Shown: positions 1-8,247, numbered from the stretch's first letter. The stretch: 21,788 nucleotides of DNA from Fimenecus sp045594645 (GCA_045594645.1 JAZNYY010000024.1:1-21788), one strand, 5' to 3'. A program made the numbers and translations. Notes: generated by a model not told the origin, from the sequence alone.

Positions 1-42
1 ATCGGACACAACAAGCCAGTTTGATAAATCCTTATTTCCCAT
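1..42 (-). CDS. Start of a further minus-strand gene (partial; possibly HAD-family hydrolase)
   Basis: An ATG at 40-42 on the minus strand is preceded, after 8 bases, by a perfect AGGAGG ribosome binding site (51-56). The reading frame stays open to the window edge and gives MGNKDLSNWLVVSD. The rluD stop codon lies one base upstream of this start, so the gene is very probably co-transcribed and translationally coupled with rluD. The end of the fragment (hydrophobic strand, then Ser-Asp) looks like the start of HAD motif I, which would continue as D-x-D-G-T in Cof-type phosphatases. That reading rests on a few residues and is only a guess. The gene runs off the left edge. Confidence 0.6.
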   Translation of the reverse strand, partial: MGNKDLSNWLVVSD

Positions 43-43
43 T

Positions 44-973
44 TCAAACACCTCCTGAGGTGGCTATAAGCTTACTTAAAAAGCCTTTAAAGTAATCAGG
101 CAAATCGGAAGTAAACTCAAGATATTCACCGCTTATGGGATGAATAAAGCCGATTTTTATTGCGTGTAAGCACTGACCGTTAAGATGAGCACTTTTTTTA
201 TCGTTTCCGTAAACATAATCGCCTGCTACGGCGTGACCGAGATGCGCCATATGAACTCTGATTTGGTGAGTTCTGCCTGTTTCGAGCTTTAATGAAATGT
301 GTGAATACCCCTCATACTCGGCGATTACATTATAATGAGTAACTGCATTTTTTGAATTCTGAATTGTTACGCACATTTTCTTTCGGTCTTTTGGGCTTCT
401 GCCGATTGGTGCATTTATTGTGCCCGACTGCTCTTTTAAATGCCCGCAAATTACCGCATTATATTCACGGGTAAAGCTATGCTCTTTAATCTGCTCGGCG
501 AGTCCCATATGTGCTATATCGGTTTTTGCAACAATCAGCAAACCACTTGTATCCTTATCAATTCGGTGCACAATGCCCGGACGGAGAATTCCGTTAATAC
601 CCGAAAGGGAGTCCTTACAATGATATAAAAGCGCATTGACGAGAGTTCCGCTATAATTACCCGGTGCGGGGTGCACAACCATTCCGCGAGGTTTATTCAC
701 AACTAACAGATGCTCGTCCTCAAAAACAATATCAAGCGGAATATTTTCGGGCTCGGCGTCAAGCGGTTTTAAGTCATTGGGCAGCATTACGATTTCATCG
801 TCTGTGCTCACCTTATATTTTTTATTTACAGGTGTGCCGTTCACTGTAACCTTACCGTTTTCAATAAGCTTTTGAATTGCATTACGGGACGAATTCTCAA
901 CGAGGACTGAAAGAAATTTGTCTATTCTCTCCCCTTCATAAATCTCGGGGACTTCAATTAAAAGCTCAGGCAT
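44..973 (-). CDS. rluD: RluA/RluD-family 23S rRNA pseudouridine synthase
   Basis: This is a 309-residue pseudouridine synthase of the RluA family. The family converts specific uridines to pseudouridine in 23S rRNA; RluD modifies helix 69. An N-terminal S4 RNA-binding domain (about residues 12-60) is followed by the catalytic domain, with the signature HRIDKDTSG at 136-144 and catalytic Asp139. A later RTHQIRVHMAHLGH block is also typical. The start was set at MPELL (971-973) because it overlaps the end of lspA by only 8 bases, has an AAAGG-type site upstream, and matches the family N-terminus; an in-frame upstream Met would add 24 unlikely residues inside lspA. lspA followed by rluD is a common Firmicutes order. 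Whether the substrate is RluD's or that of a close paralogue cannot be decided from sequence alone. Confidence 0.93.
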   Translation of the reverse strand: MPELLIEVPEIYEGERIDKFLSVLVENSSRNAIQKLIENGKVTVNGTPVNKKYKVSTDDEIVMLPNDLKPLDAEPENIPLDIVFEDEHLLVVNKPRGMVVHPAPGNYSGTLVNALLYHCKDSLSGINGILRPGIVHRIDKDTSGLLIVAKTDIAHMGLAEQIKEHSFTREYNAVICGHLKEQSGTINAPIGRSPKDRKKMCVTIQNSKNAVTHYNVIAEYEGYSHISLKLETGRTHQIRVHMAHLGHAVAGDYVYGNDKKSAHLNGQCLHAIKIGFIHPISGEYLEFTSDLPDYFKGFLSKLIATSGGV

Positions 974-1451
974 TTTTTTGTACCTTTTCTTTCTTGGCGT
1001 CTTTGTAAATTCCGTAAAGCATCCAAATAATGAGCACAACGGCACTGCAGGTTACAAGGATATCGGCAAAGTTGAATATTGCAAAATCAATGAACAAGGG
1101 CTCAATATAATCGACCACAAATCCGCGTGAAATACGGTCAATAAGATTACCCAAGCCACCTGCAAGTATGAGTGAAATGCAGACATATTCAACACCGAAT
1201 TTAAGTTTGCCACTTAAAATATAGACAAGCCCTGCCACGATTACCGCAAGGGTAAAAATAGACAAAATCCAAGTGTAACCACTAAAAGAACCAAAGGCAG
1301 CCCCTGTGTTCTCGGCGTAATTCAACTGAATAAAGCCGTCTATCAAAGGAAGGCTGCCAATCGGTTCGAGATATTTAATTACAAGTAATTTGATGATTTG
1401 GTCCAATGAAACCAAAACGGCAATGGACATTACTGTGATTACTTGAAGCAT
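966..1451 (-). CDS. lspA: Lipoprotein signal peptidase (signal peptidase II)
   Basis: LspA is the membrane aspartyl protease that removes signal peptides from prolipoproteins after lipidation of the +1 cysteine. The 161-residue length is normal. Four hydrophobic segments are visible (about residues 4-26, 59-80, 88-104 and 131-149). The family blocks are present: NYAENTGAAFG at 44-54, GNLIDRI at 101-107, and the two catalytic aspartates, Asp114 in VVDYIEP and Asp130 in FNFAD. A lysine-rich cytoplasmic tail ends the protein. GAGG lies 6 bases before the ATG. The gene is 31 bases downstream of divIVA and overlaps rluD by 8 bases, which suggests a single transcript. Confidence 0.96.
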   Translation of the reverse strand: MLQVITVMSIAVLVSLDQIIKLLVIKYLEPIGSLPLIDGFIQLNYAENTGAAFGSFSGYTWILSIFTLAVIVAGLVYILSGKLKFGVEYVCISLILAGGLGNLIDRISRGFVVDYIEPLFIDFAIFNFADILVTCSAVVLIIWMLYGIYKDAKKEKVQKNA

Positions 1452-1482
1452 TTATTACCTCGTTTTTATGTTTGATTAAAAC

Positions 1483-2511
1483 TTATTTTTTCTTGAAGAA
1501 ATTTTTGAATGAGATTGAGCCTTTGTCTTCTTCGGGCTCTTCTTCTGCAATTGTTTCAACATTATTGATAACTGAAGGTGCAGGTGCGGGAGTTTCTTCT
1601 TCGTCTGCAAAATCAATCTTGCTTAAATCAAGCTTGAAAGGCTTTTTAACGGGAGCTTCGGGCTCTGCAGGTACTTCTTCGATTTCAGCAACCTCAACTG
1701 CTGGTTCTTCGATTACTCCAACCTCTTCAGCTACTTCTTCAACAGTTTCTTCAACTGTTTCGTCGATAACTTCAATCTCGGGCTCTGCAACTACTTCAAC
1801 TTCTTCAATTTCTTCTTCAATATCTTCAACAACTACGGGAGCAGCCTCTTCGATAACTACGGGCTCTTCTTCAACCTCTGCAGTTTCTTCTACTGCAGGA
1901 GCGGGCTCTGCCTTATCAAGCTCTTCGTCTACGATTTCGGGAAGCTGATTAATAAGGTTGATGTGCTCTTTATACATAGCAACAAGCTTTGCTTTGAATT
2001 CAGAAGCCTCTTTCTTAACCATATCGTAAACCAAAGTTTCGTGAGTTACCTTACGGTTAATATTGCCGAGGATTTCGTTTGACTGACGGTTTGCTTCTTT
2101 GACAATCTTTTCAGCCTCTGCCTTTGCGCTTTCGATAATAGCGTTTGACTCGCGCTTTGCCTTTGCCTCTGTTTCATCAGCGTCTGCCTTTGCATCTTCA
2201 CGAAGTTTTGCAGCCTCTGCGCGTGCATCTTCTGTATCTTTTTCAGCATTTTCTTTTGCTTCTGCAACAATGCGGTCAGCAAGTTTTTGTGCATTGAGAA
2301 GAGCAAGCTTTAAGCTTTCTTCGTCTGCACGGTATTCCTCAACCTTTTTAGCGAGGATGCTGATTTTTTTAATAAGGTCGCCATTCTCTTTAAACATCTG
2401 CTCATAAGATGCTGAAACTTCATTCAAAAAGCTGTCAACATCTTCTGCACGGTATGAGCCACGGCCGGTTGTCTGAAATGATTTTTCTCTAATTTTATCA
2501 GGTGTAAGCAT
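1483..2511 (-). CDS. divIVA: DivIVA-family cell pole/septum protein with long acidic tail
   Basis: DivIVA proteins bind negatively curved membrane at septa and poles and recruit division or cell-wall factors. The N-terminal domain (residues 1-50, MLTPDKIREKSF onward, with a basic and aromatic stretch before EDVDSFLNEV) matches the lipid-binding domain. Residues about 50-200 form a heptad-rich coiled coil dominated by Ala, Glu and Lys. From about residue 205 to 320 comes a tail made almost only of Glu, Val, Pro, Ala and Ile, ending in a basic KNFFKKK. The start was set at MLTPDK (2509-2511) because GGAAGG lies 8 bases upstream; a Met eight codons earlier has no such site. The neighbours sepF and lspA fit a division/envelope role. 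The tail is longer and more acidic than in Bacillus DivIVA. Total length is 342 residues. Confidence 0.9.
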   Translation of the reverse strand: MLTPDKIREKSFQTTGRGSYRAEDVDSFLNEVSASYEQMFKENGDLIKKISILAKKVEEYRADEESLKLALLNAQKLADRIVAEAKENAEKDTEDARAEAAKLREDAKADADETEAKAKRESNAIIESAKAEAEKIVKEANRQSNEILGNINRKVTHETLVYDMVKKEASEFKAKLVAMYKEHINLINQLPEIVDEELDKAEPAPAVEETAEVEEEPVVIEEAAPVVVEDIEEEIEEVEVVAEPEIEVIDETVEETVEEVAEEVGVIEEPAVEVAEIEEVPAEPEAPVKKPFKLDLSKIDFADEEETPAPAPSVINNVETIAEEEPEEDKGSISFKNFFKKK

Positions 2512-2560
2512 TACAATATCCTTCCCATTCTGCACAATTTTCTAAATAATATGAATGTTA

Positions 2561-3028
2561 TCAGAAAAACATTCCGTTGTTTTCAAGCTCGTCAAGCAAA
2601 TCGCCCATAACATCAACATTATAAGGAGTGATGATGAATGTGCTGTTTGCAACGCGCTTAATCTGACCGTTGTTTGCATAAGCAACACCGGTTAAGAAGT
2701 CGATAAGACGGCGAGCAACATCCTTGCTTACTGACTCAAGGTTTAAAACAACTGTTCTTTTTTCGTTAAGGTTATCGGCAATGCCGAGAGCCTCGTCAAA
2801 CTTTTCAGGCTTTGCGAGAACAACCTGAAGTTGTGCTGTTGTATGAATATTAACTACTTTGTCGTGGTCGGAATTGCGCTGTGTACGGTGTGGTTGTCTT
2901 GACGGTCTTTGCTCGGGCTCGTCATATGAATCTGCACCCATAAATGCACCTGAATCCACATCGTCATCGGGATAATAACCGTCCTCGTCAACATTAACAA
3001 TGTTCTTGATTTTGTCTAAAAAACTCAT
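2561..3028 (-). CDS. sepF: Cell division protein SepF
   Basis: SepF polymerises on the membrane and bundles or anchors FtsZ filaments at the division site in Gram-positive bacteria. The 155-residue product starts MSFLDKIKN, the amphipathic membrane-binding helix typical of SepF. A flexible acidic/arginine linker follows (about 12-55), then the compact C-terminal domain from VVNIHTTAQLQVVL to the end, including RTVVLNLE and ARRLIDFLTG blocks. The start was chosen at 3026-3028 because AGGAGG lies 8 bases upstream and the domain begins there; the frame is open further up but inside yggS. It sits 20 bases downstream of yggS and about 50 bases before divIVA, the classic Firmicutes ylmE-ylmF-divIVA arrangement. 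Confidence 0.95.
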   Translation of the reverse strand: MSFLDKIKNIVNVDEDGYYPDDDVDSGAFMGADSYDEPEQRPSRQPHRTQRNSDHDKVVNIHTTAQLQVVLAKPEKFDEALGIADNLNEKRTVVLNLESVSKDVARRLIDFLTGVAYANNGQIKRVANSTFIITPYNVDVMGDLLDELENNGMFF

Positions 3029-3048
3029 TGTGCTTTTCCTCCTGCATT

Positions 3049-3774
3049 TTAATATATTCTCGGGCCGAAAATTGAAGAGCCTATTCTTACAAGATTTGAC
3101 CCGCATAAGATTGCTTGTTCAAAGTCTTGGGACATACCCATCGACAATACATTCATATCTATATTATCTATCTTTTTCGCCTTAATGTCAACATAGATAT
3201 TGTAGATATTTTCAAAAAATTTACAAAGTATTGTATCATTTTCGCATATGGGCGGGATTGTCATAAGCCCTTTTACGCGAATTGCACCGATTTCGGCGAT
3301 TTGATAAAGATTCTCGTAGAATTCAGATGTAGAGAAGCCAGTTTTGCTTGCCTCTTCGCCCACATTGATTTCAAGAAGCACATCGGTGACAATACCTTTT
3401 TTAACTGATTGCTTGGCGATTTCTTTAGCGATTTTAAGAGAGTCGACAGACTGAATCATATCAACCTCGCCCACAATCTGACCTGCCTTGTTGGTTTGAA
3501 GATGTCCGATTAAATGCTTATCTACACCATCGAGATGTAAATCGGGCTTTTTGCGAAGCATTTCCTGAACTCTGTTTTCGCCTATTAGCTTTACGCCGTA
3601 ATCAAGTGCATAATTTATAAAAATAGGGTCAACGGTTTTTGTAACCGCCATAAGACGAACATCGGAAGGAGTTCTGCCACTCTTAATTGCACTTTCGGCA
3701 ATTTTTTCGTTTATTACATCAAGGTTATACTCTATGTCTGCTTTTCTTTGCTCAAGAAACGACTTTTCCATCAT
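3049..3774 (-). CDS. YggS/YlmE-family PLP-binding homeostasis protein
   Basis: The product (241 residues) belongs to the YggS/PROSC family, a TIM-barrel fold resembling the N-terminal domain of alanine racemase. It binds pyridoxal phosphate and buffers B6 vitamers without a known catalytic reaction. The PLP lysine is Lys46 in LMAVTKTV. Other family blocks are GENRVQEM, HLIGHLQTNK, VLLEINVGEEASKTGF, GLMTIPP, and near the end LSMGMSQDFEQAI and VRIGSSIFGPR. AAGGAG ends 9 bases before the ATG at 3772-3774, which favours that start over an adjacent TTG at 3781-3783. The gene begins 23 bases inside the end of the upstream HlyD-like gene, indicating coupled translation. Its place just before sepF matches ylmE of Bacillus subtilis. 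Confidence 0.93.
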   Translation of the reverse strand: MMEKSFLEQRKADIEYNLDVINEKIAESAIKSGRTPSDVRLMAVTKTVDPIFINYALDYGVKLIGENRVQEMLRKKPDLHLDGVDKHLIGHLQTNKAGQIVGEVDMIQSVDSLKIAKEIAKQSVKKGIVTDVLLEINVGEEASKTGFSTSEFYENLYQIAEIGAIRVKGLMTIPPICENDTILCKFFENIYNIYVDIKAKKIDNIDMNVLSMGMSQDFEQAILCGSNLVRIGSSIFGPRIY

Positions 3775-4975
3775 ACAAATCAACTCCTTGTGTAATTATT
3801 GTGTCATATTGTCTGACATAACTTGAATCGTCAACCTTTTCGATTATTGAATAATCTTCGGTTGAATAAATAATCTTGATTTTTTTGAACTGAATAAGAT
3901 TTCCGCGCATTACATAAACGCCTTTTTCGCCGTTTTCTTCGCGGATTGCGTCGTTATTAATTCTGAAGCCTGTGAAATCTTCGGTAATGATTTCAATTTC
4001 TGCAATACGCAGATTTGCAACATCACGGTTCATAACATTACATTTAAGAACTACGGCAACCTGCTCGCCGTCTTTGTCGCCCTTATGAACAACTGTACAC
4101 TTGATTGTGCCAACTGCGGTATTGGGTACATTTACAGATATGGTCTTACCCACTTCTATTTCACCCGAATCATTAAACGGTACATTACAAAGAAAATACC
4201 AATCGAAAGAGTCAACCAATTTACCCATTACATTCTGGCTCGTTTCTTTCTTTTCAGCAGAAAGCAAAGAAGAAATTTGTGCACAGGAAACATTCTTTGC
4301 ATCTTCATAAGCAATTGCATTTTCATAACCGTCAACTGCGCCGATATAATAGCCCGAGCTGTGAGCCTGAACTGTTGAATAGCCCTCTGCGAGAGTCTGT
4401 AAAGAAACAAGCTCTGCCTGAAGCTTTGAAAGCTTGGCATCAACCACAATTTCTTCGCCCACTGCAAGCTGACGGGCAGTTACGGCATCACGCAAATCTA
4501 TAAGAGAATCTTCAAACTCACTGCCGATTTCTTCGCGGGAGGCCGAAATGAAATCTATGCAGGCATCATCTATCAAATCGTTATATGATGAGGGCGAATT
4601 TGTGCCAACACCCACGCGGTTTTTAAGTTGTTCATAATATTCGATTTCTTTTTTAAGCTCGTTTATACGAACATAGGCTGAAGCACTTTTTGAATTTTTA
4701 AAAACAACTGCAACATCTTCACCACTGCCCACACGCTTGCCGTCCTCTGCAATGGGAACAACTGTTCCAACCATATTTTCGGCGGTGATGTATTCTTCGT
4801 CGCGGACTACGAATGCGGTGGTTTTAACGGAATTTTGAAATTCGCGTTCTAATGCTAATTCGGTTGTATAGGGATTTGAATTCATTTGCACAATCTGATA
4901 AACAAAATAAAGGATTATGCAGATACCCGCAACAGAGCAAAGTGCGGTAATTATTTTATTTTTGTCTATTTTCAT
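3752..4975 (-). CDS. HlyD-like single-pass membrane protein in the division gene cluster
   Basis: This 407-residue protein has a short basic N-terminus and one transmembrane segment (about residues 9-29), so most of it should be extracytoplasmic. Residues about 75-200 include a helical region (RINELKKEIEYYEQL; LRDAVTARQLAV; KLSKLQAELVSLQ) between beta-rich stretches, the layout of HlyD-type adaptor proteins with a helical hairpin inserted in a lipoyl-like domain. The C-terminal part contains GVYVMRGN and a late beta domain also seen in such adaptors. No ABC transporter or outer-membrane partner lies nearby, so transport is not supported by context. It begins in a 4-base ATGA overlap with miaA and has AAAGGAGG 5 bases upstream. 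It overlaps yggS at the other end. A role in envelope or division assembly is only inferred from location. Confidence 0.75.
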   Translation of the reverse strand: MKIDKNKIITALCSVAGICIILYFVYQIVQMNSNPYTTELALEREFQNSVKTTAFVVRDEEYITAENMVGTVVPIAEDGKRVGSGEDVAVVFKNSKSASAYVRINELKKEIEYYEQLKNRVGVGTNSPSSYNDLIDDACIDFISASREEIGSEFEDSLIDLRDAVTARQLAVGEEIVVDAKLSKLQAELVSLQTLAEGYSTVQAHSSGYYIGAVDGYENAIAYEDAKNVSCAQISSLLSAEKKETSQNVMGKLVDSFDWYFLCNVPFNDSGEIEVGKTISVNVPNTAVGTIKCTVVHKGDKDGEQVAVVLKCNVMNRDVANLRIAEIEIITEDFTGFRINNDAIREENGEKGVYVMRGNLIQFKKIKIIYSTEDYSIIEKVDDSSYVRQYDTIITQGVDLYDGKVVS

Positions 4976-5922
4976 TTCTGCTCCTCCTTTAAAAATTCTT
5001 CTGTTAAAGAATATACATATTCTAACATTTCTTCTGTATTTTCATAATCATCGGGATAAACCCAATTGATATTTTCATTTTTCCTAAACCAAGTAAGTTG
5101 GCGTTTTGCGTAATGCCTTGTTTCGATTTTAAGGCTTTCAAGACACTCTTCGAGAGTTTTTTCGCCGTTGAAATATGGCGCTAACTCTTTATAACCGATT
5201 GCCTGACAAGCGGTAGTGTCACGATCAGTATTATAAAATTCTTTTGCCTCGTCTAAAAGTCCGTTTTCAACCATTATATCAACACGACGGTTAATTCGGT
5301 CATAAAGGATATTGCGGTCACGGTAATTTATGCCGATATAAAGCACTCTATAAGGAGATTCTTCAAGGCGGGAGAGGATTTTTTGCTCGGTTAAGGTTTT
5401 GCCTGTGAGCTTATACACCTCAAGGGCGCGGATTATACGGCTTTTATCGTTAAGGTGAAGTCGTGAAGCGGTTTCGGGGTCGATTTCTCTTAACCAATCA
5501 AGCATAAACTCTGAGCCTTTTTCGTCGAACATATCGGTAAGCTCTTTGCGTGTTTCGGTGTTTTCGTCTTCTTGTGAGAACTGAATATTCTGAAGAAGTG
5601 AATCTACATAAAGTCCTGTTCCGCCTGCAACTACGGGCAAATTACCCTCATTGTGTATTTTTTCAATGCAACTGCCGGCAAGACGCACATACTCTGCTAC
5701 GCTGAATTTTTGGGAAATTGGCTGAAAACCGATTAAATGGTGGGGTATGCCTTCCATTTCTTTCTCAGTCGGCTTTGCAGTTGCAATATTCATTTTTTCA
5801 TAAATCTGCATTGAGTCGGCTGACACAACCTCACCCGAAAAACGCTTTGCAATGCTTATTGACAAGGCGGTTTTTCCCGAAGCTGTTGGGCCCACAACTG
5901 CAATTACGGGTATTTTTTTCAT
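4972..5922 (-). CDS. miaA: tRNA dimethylallyltransferase MiaA
   Basis: MiaA transfers a dimethylallyl group from DMAPP to N6 of A37 in tRNAs reading codons that begin with U, making i6A37. The 316-residue protein has the P-loop GPTASGKT at 11-18, the DSMQIY block at 36-41, TAKPT, the HHLIG block, and VVAGGTGLYVDSLL, all standard for the family. The C-terminal region includes QAIGYKEL and the RHYAKRQLTWFR stretch that contacts tRNA. MiaB, which adds the methylthio group to i6A37, is encoded upstream in the same gene train. The start lies 3 bases after the mutL stop, and its weak GAG-type binding site is within mutL, so translation probably depends on mutL. The stop overlaps the next gene by 4 bases. 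Confidence 0.97.
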   Translation of the reverse strand: MKKIPVIAVVGPTASGKTALSISIAKRFSGEVVSADSMQIYEKMNIATAKPTEKEMEGIPHHLIGFQPISQKFSVAEYVRLAGSCIEKIHNEGNLPVVAGGTGLYVDSLLQNIQFSQEDENTETRKELTDMFDEKGSEFMLDWLREIDPETASRLHLNDKSRIIRALEVYKLTGKTLTEQKILSRLEESPYRVLYIGINYRDRNILYDRINRRVDIMVENGLLDEAKEFYNTDRDTTACQAIGYKELAPYFNGEKTLEECLESLKIETRHYAKRQLTWFRKNENINWVYPDDYENTEEMLEYVYSLTEEFLKEEQK

Positions 5923-5925
5923 AAT

Positions 5926-7764
5926 TTATACTCTGCCGAACTGTTTTTCAAGCTCATATTTTGAAATTTCTATCATTACGGGTCTGCCATGCGGGCAGAA
6001 GCGGACATCGTTATCATTTACAACTGATTTTGCCAATGCCAAAAGCTCTGCGGTGGAGTTATTATCCCCCGCTTTAATAGCACTTCGGCAAGCAACATTG
6101 TGATAAATCCAATCGAGATGCTCGTTGGTTATATCGCGACGATTTTTCATAAGATACTGTGCGATTTCGTCAATAAGCGGTGCGATTTCTTGATTATCAA
6201 GGTCAATGGGGCAACTGCGCACAATTACCGTACCGTTGCCGAAATCTTCAACCTCAAAGCCTACATCACGGATTGTTTCAAGATTTTCAGTTACAGCAAC
6301 ATATTCCTCTTTACCGAGAGTAACTGTCACAGGTGCTAAAAGCAACTGACTACCGCTATTTTGTTTATTCTTTTTAAGCTGATTAAATAGAATTCGCTCG
6401 TGGGCGGCGTGCTTGTCAATTACACAAAGAGTGCCGTTATATTCAATGAATATATAAGTTTTATAAGCCTCACCGATAAGGCGGATTTCGTCTTCTTTTA
6501 TGGTTGTTTTTTCCTCGATAATCGGTTGAGGTGTTGGTGCTTTTGGAGTTTCAATTATCGGGAACTCGATTTTAAGGGGGTCATCATCAACTTCTGCGAC
6601 AAATGGTGATTCAACATCTTTGAAAACATCTGCTGATGCTGACAAGGGCTTTAAAATCTTTTCGGTATATGTAATATGTTCTTCAACTGTAGTCTGCTTG
6701 AAATCCTGCTGGGGTTTTGTGAAAAGCTCATTGAAGATTTGTTTCTTTTCGGGTAAAACTGCTTGTTTAAGTGAGGTGCTTTCATTGAGTGCAGATTTTA
6801 CTGAATGATAAACCGCGTCAAAAATTGCGCGCTCATCAGAAAAACGGACTTCAATTTTCGAGGGGTGCACATTCACATCAACAAGTGCGGGCGGTAATTG
6901 GATGAATAAAACTCCGCCGGGAAATTTACCCACCATAACGCTGTTTTTGTAAGCATTTTCAAATGCGGCGGTGATCGTGCCGTTCTTGACACTTCTTCCG
7001 TTTACGAAGAAATACTGCATTCCGCGTGAGCCACGGCAATTAAATGGCGGGGTTACTAGACCGCGAACTGACACATTGCCAACTGCTGAATTCACCTCTA
7101 AAAGACCGTTTGAAAAGTCTTTGCCAAACGCAGAGAAGCATACATTTTGAAGATTGCCGTCACCGTTGGTGGTGAACACCTGCTTGCCGTCACGAATAAA
7201 ACGGAAGCTGATTTCGGGGTGAGAAAGGGCGAGCTTTTCAACCGCTGATGCCACATAATTACCCTCGCTGACATCTTTTTTGAGGAATTTCATTCGTGCG
7301 GGGGTATTATAGAAAAGCTCACGGACAATCATAGTTGTGCCCACAGCACATCCTGCGTCAGAAAAATCTGTTATAATTCCGCCCTCGATAGCAAGCGAAG
7401 TGCCCATTTCTTCGGTTGCGTTTTTGGTAATCATATTAACCTTTGAAACTGCGGCGATTGAGGGAAGTGCTTCACCACGAAAGCCGAGAGTTAAAATTGC
7501 GTTTAAATCCTCGGCATTTTTAATTTTGCTTGTTGCGTGACTTACGAATGCGGTTTTGACATCTTCACGGTCAATTCCGCAACCGTCGTCTGTTACGCGG
7601 ATATATGAAATCCCGCCGTGCTGAATTTCAACGGTTATGGAGGTCGCACCGGCATCAACGGCATTTTCCATAAGTTCTTTTACAACGGATGCAGGGCGTT
7701 CAACCACCTCACCCGCCGCGATTAAATCAGCCATATGTTTTGGGAGTTTATTAATTTTTGCCAT
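5926..7764 (-). CDS. mutL: DNA mismatch repair protein MutL (endonuclease-type)
   Basis: MutL links mismatch recognition by MutS to strand incision. The N-terminal GHKL ATPase has its Glu/Asn motif ELMENAVDAG (Glu33, Asn34, Asp37), DDGCGI and GFRGEAL. A variable, Pro/Lys-rich linker spans about residues 330-420. The C-terminal dimerisation domain carries the metal-binding endonuclease motifs: DKHAAHER at 450-457 (a variant of DQHA-x2-E), ACRSAIKAGD, and CPHGRP at 590-595. This predicts a nicking MutL as in species lacking MutH. The length, 612 residues, is normal. The start at 7762-7764 is preceded by GAGGTGG with 6-base spacing; an ATG-like start three codons earlier would place the site inside the gene. 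It is separated from mutS by two accessory genes and several repeats. Confidence 0.97.
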   Translation of the reverse strand: MAKINKLPKHMADLIAAGEVVERPASVVKELMENAVDAGATSITVEIQHGGISYIRVTDDGCGIDREDVKTAFVSHATSKIKNAEDLNAILTLGFRGEALPSIAAVSKVNMITKNATEEMGTSLAIEGGIITDFSDAGCAVGTTMIVRELFYNTPARMKFLKKDVSEGNYVASAVEKLALSHPEISFRFIRDGKQVFTTNGDGNLQNVCFSAFGKDFSNGLLEVNSAVGNVSVRGLVTPPFNCRGSRGMQYFFVNGRSVKNGTITAAFENAYKNSVMVGKFPGGVLFIQLPPALVDVNVHPSKIEVRFSDERAIFDAVYHSVKSALNESTSLKQAVLPEKKQIFNELFTKPQQDFKQTTVEEHITYTEKILKPLSASADVFKDVESPFVAEVDDDPLKIEFPIIETPKAPTPQPIIEEKTTIKEDEIRLIGEAYKTYIFIEYNGTLCVIDKHAAHERILFNQLKKNKQNSGSQLLLAPVTVTLGKEEYVAVTENLETIRDVGFEVEDFGNGTVIVRSCPIDLDNQEIAPLIDEIAQYLMKNRRDITNEHLDWIYHNVACRSAIKAGDNNSTAELLALAKSVVNDNDVRFCPHGRPVMIEISKYELEKQFGRV

Positions 7765-7805
7765 TGGTACCACCTCTTTTAAAGTGCAAAATGCAGAATT
7801 ATTTT

Positions 7806-7830
7806 GTAGGGGCGATTCACGAATCGCCCG
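7806..7830. repeat. REP-like palindrome, TGTAGGGG family
   Basis: A perfect 9-base inverted repeat, GGGCGATTC-AC-GAATCGCCC (7810-7829), preceded by TGTAG. It lies between the mutL start and the upstream pyrophosphatase-like gene. Its 'TGTAGGGG + GC-rich stem' layout is shared by the elements at 8248-8273 and 8293-8318, and loosely by 17169-17191, although the stems differ. On the transcript it would form a hairpin without a U-run, so it is more like an intergenic repeat than a terminator. Confidence 0.75.
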
Positions 7831-7849
7831 TGAGTTTATAAATTGGTAT

Positions 7850-8197
7850 TTACCGACGGATTAAAACACCTTTCATAAACTGTGTTTCATTATGGGTTTC
7901 ATATATAATAGTTTTCTCTTCTTCTGTACATCCAATTAGTATTTTTATCTCTGAATCCTTCTTAATTAAATCGACAATACACATTATCGCATCTATCTTT
8001 TTTTCGCCACTTCCTACCCACACATCAATACCTTCTCCATCCATAGAAGAAGTGTCTTTCAGATACCCATAGTCAACTTGATAGATAAAATTGGGATATT
8101 TAGGGTGTGCCATTCCTCTAGGTCTATCTATTATAATTTCAGAATTATTCATCAGTTCATCTAATGCTTTCCAAAATTCGTAATTATAAATATTCAT
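7850..8197 (-). CDS. Short inorganic-pyrophosphatase-like protein
   Basis: This is a 115-residue protein. Residues 24-62 (DRPRGMAHPKYPNFIYQVDYGYLKD, then MDGEGIDVWVG) resemble the core of soluble family I inorganic pyrophosphatases, where YGY/F is followed by DGDPxDVLV. Here the metal-binding D-x-D-x2-D reads D53-G-E55-G-I-D58, so the middle aspartate is glutamate. The usual enzyme is about 170-180 residues; the N-terminal part with its Lys/Glu active-site residues is missing or unrecognisable. Pyrophosphate hydrolysis is therefore uncertain, and it may act on another phosphate ester or be regulatory. GAGG precedes the ATG by 8 bases. The gene is AT-rich compared with mutL and mutS, and lies between palindromic repeats, consistent with a late insertion. 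Confidence 0.7.
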   Translation of the reverse strand: MNIYNYEFWKALDELMNNSEIIIDRPRGMAHPKYPNFIYQVDYGYLKDTSSMDGEGIDVWVGSGEKKIDAIMCIVDLIKKDSEIKILIGCTEEEKTIIYETHNETQFMKGVLIRR

Positions 8198-8247
8198 ACA
8201 TATGCCTCTACAAAATCAAGTTTATCAAATCGCTTTAATTCTCTTTC

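Noticed and set aside
1472..1948. Long plus-strand frame rich in Ser/Thr (158 residues) opposite divIVA
   Set aside because: It is antisense to the acidic GAA/GTT-rich tail of divIVA; Ser/Thr richness is a simple consequence of the complementary codons. It has no proper ribosome binding site.
2046..2407. Frames on both strands inside divIVA, one Gln/Lys-rich and one Ser/Ala-rich
   Set aside because: Both are shadows of the coiled-coil coding sequence with its repetitive codon use.
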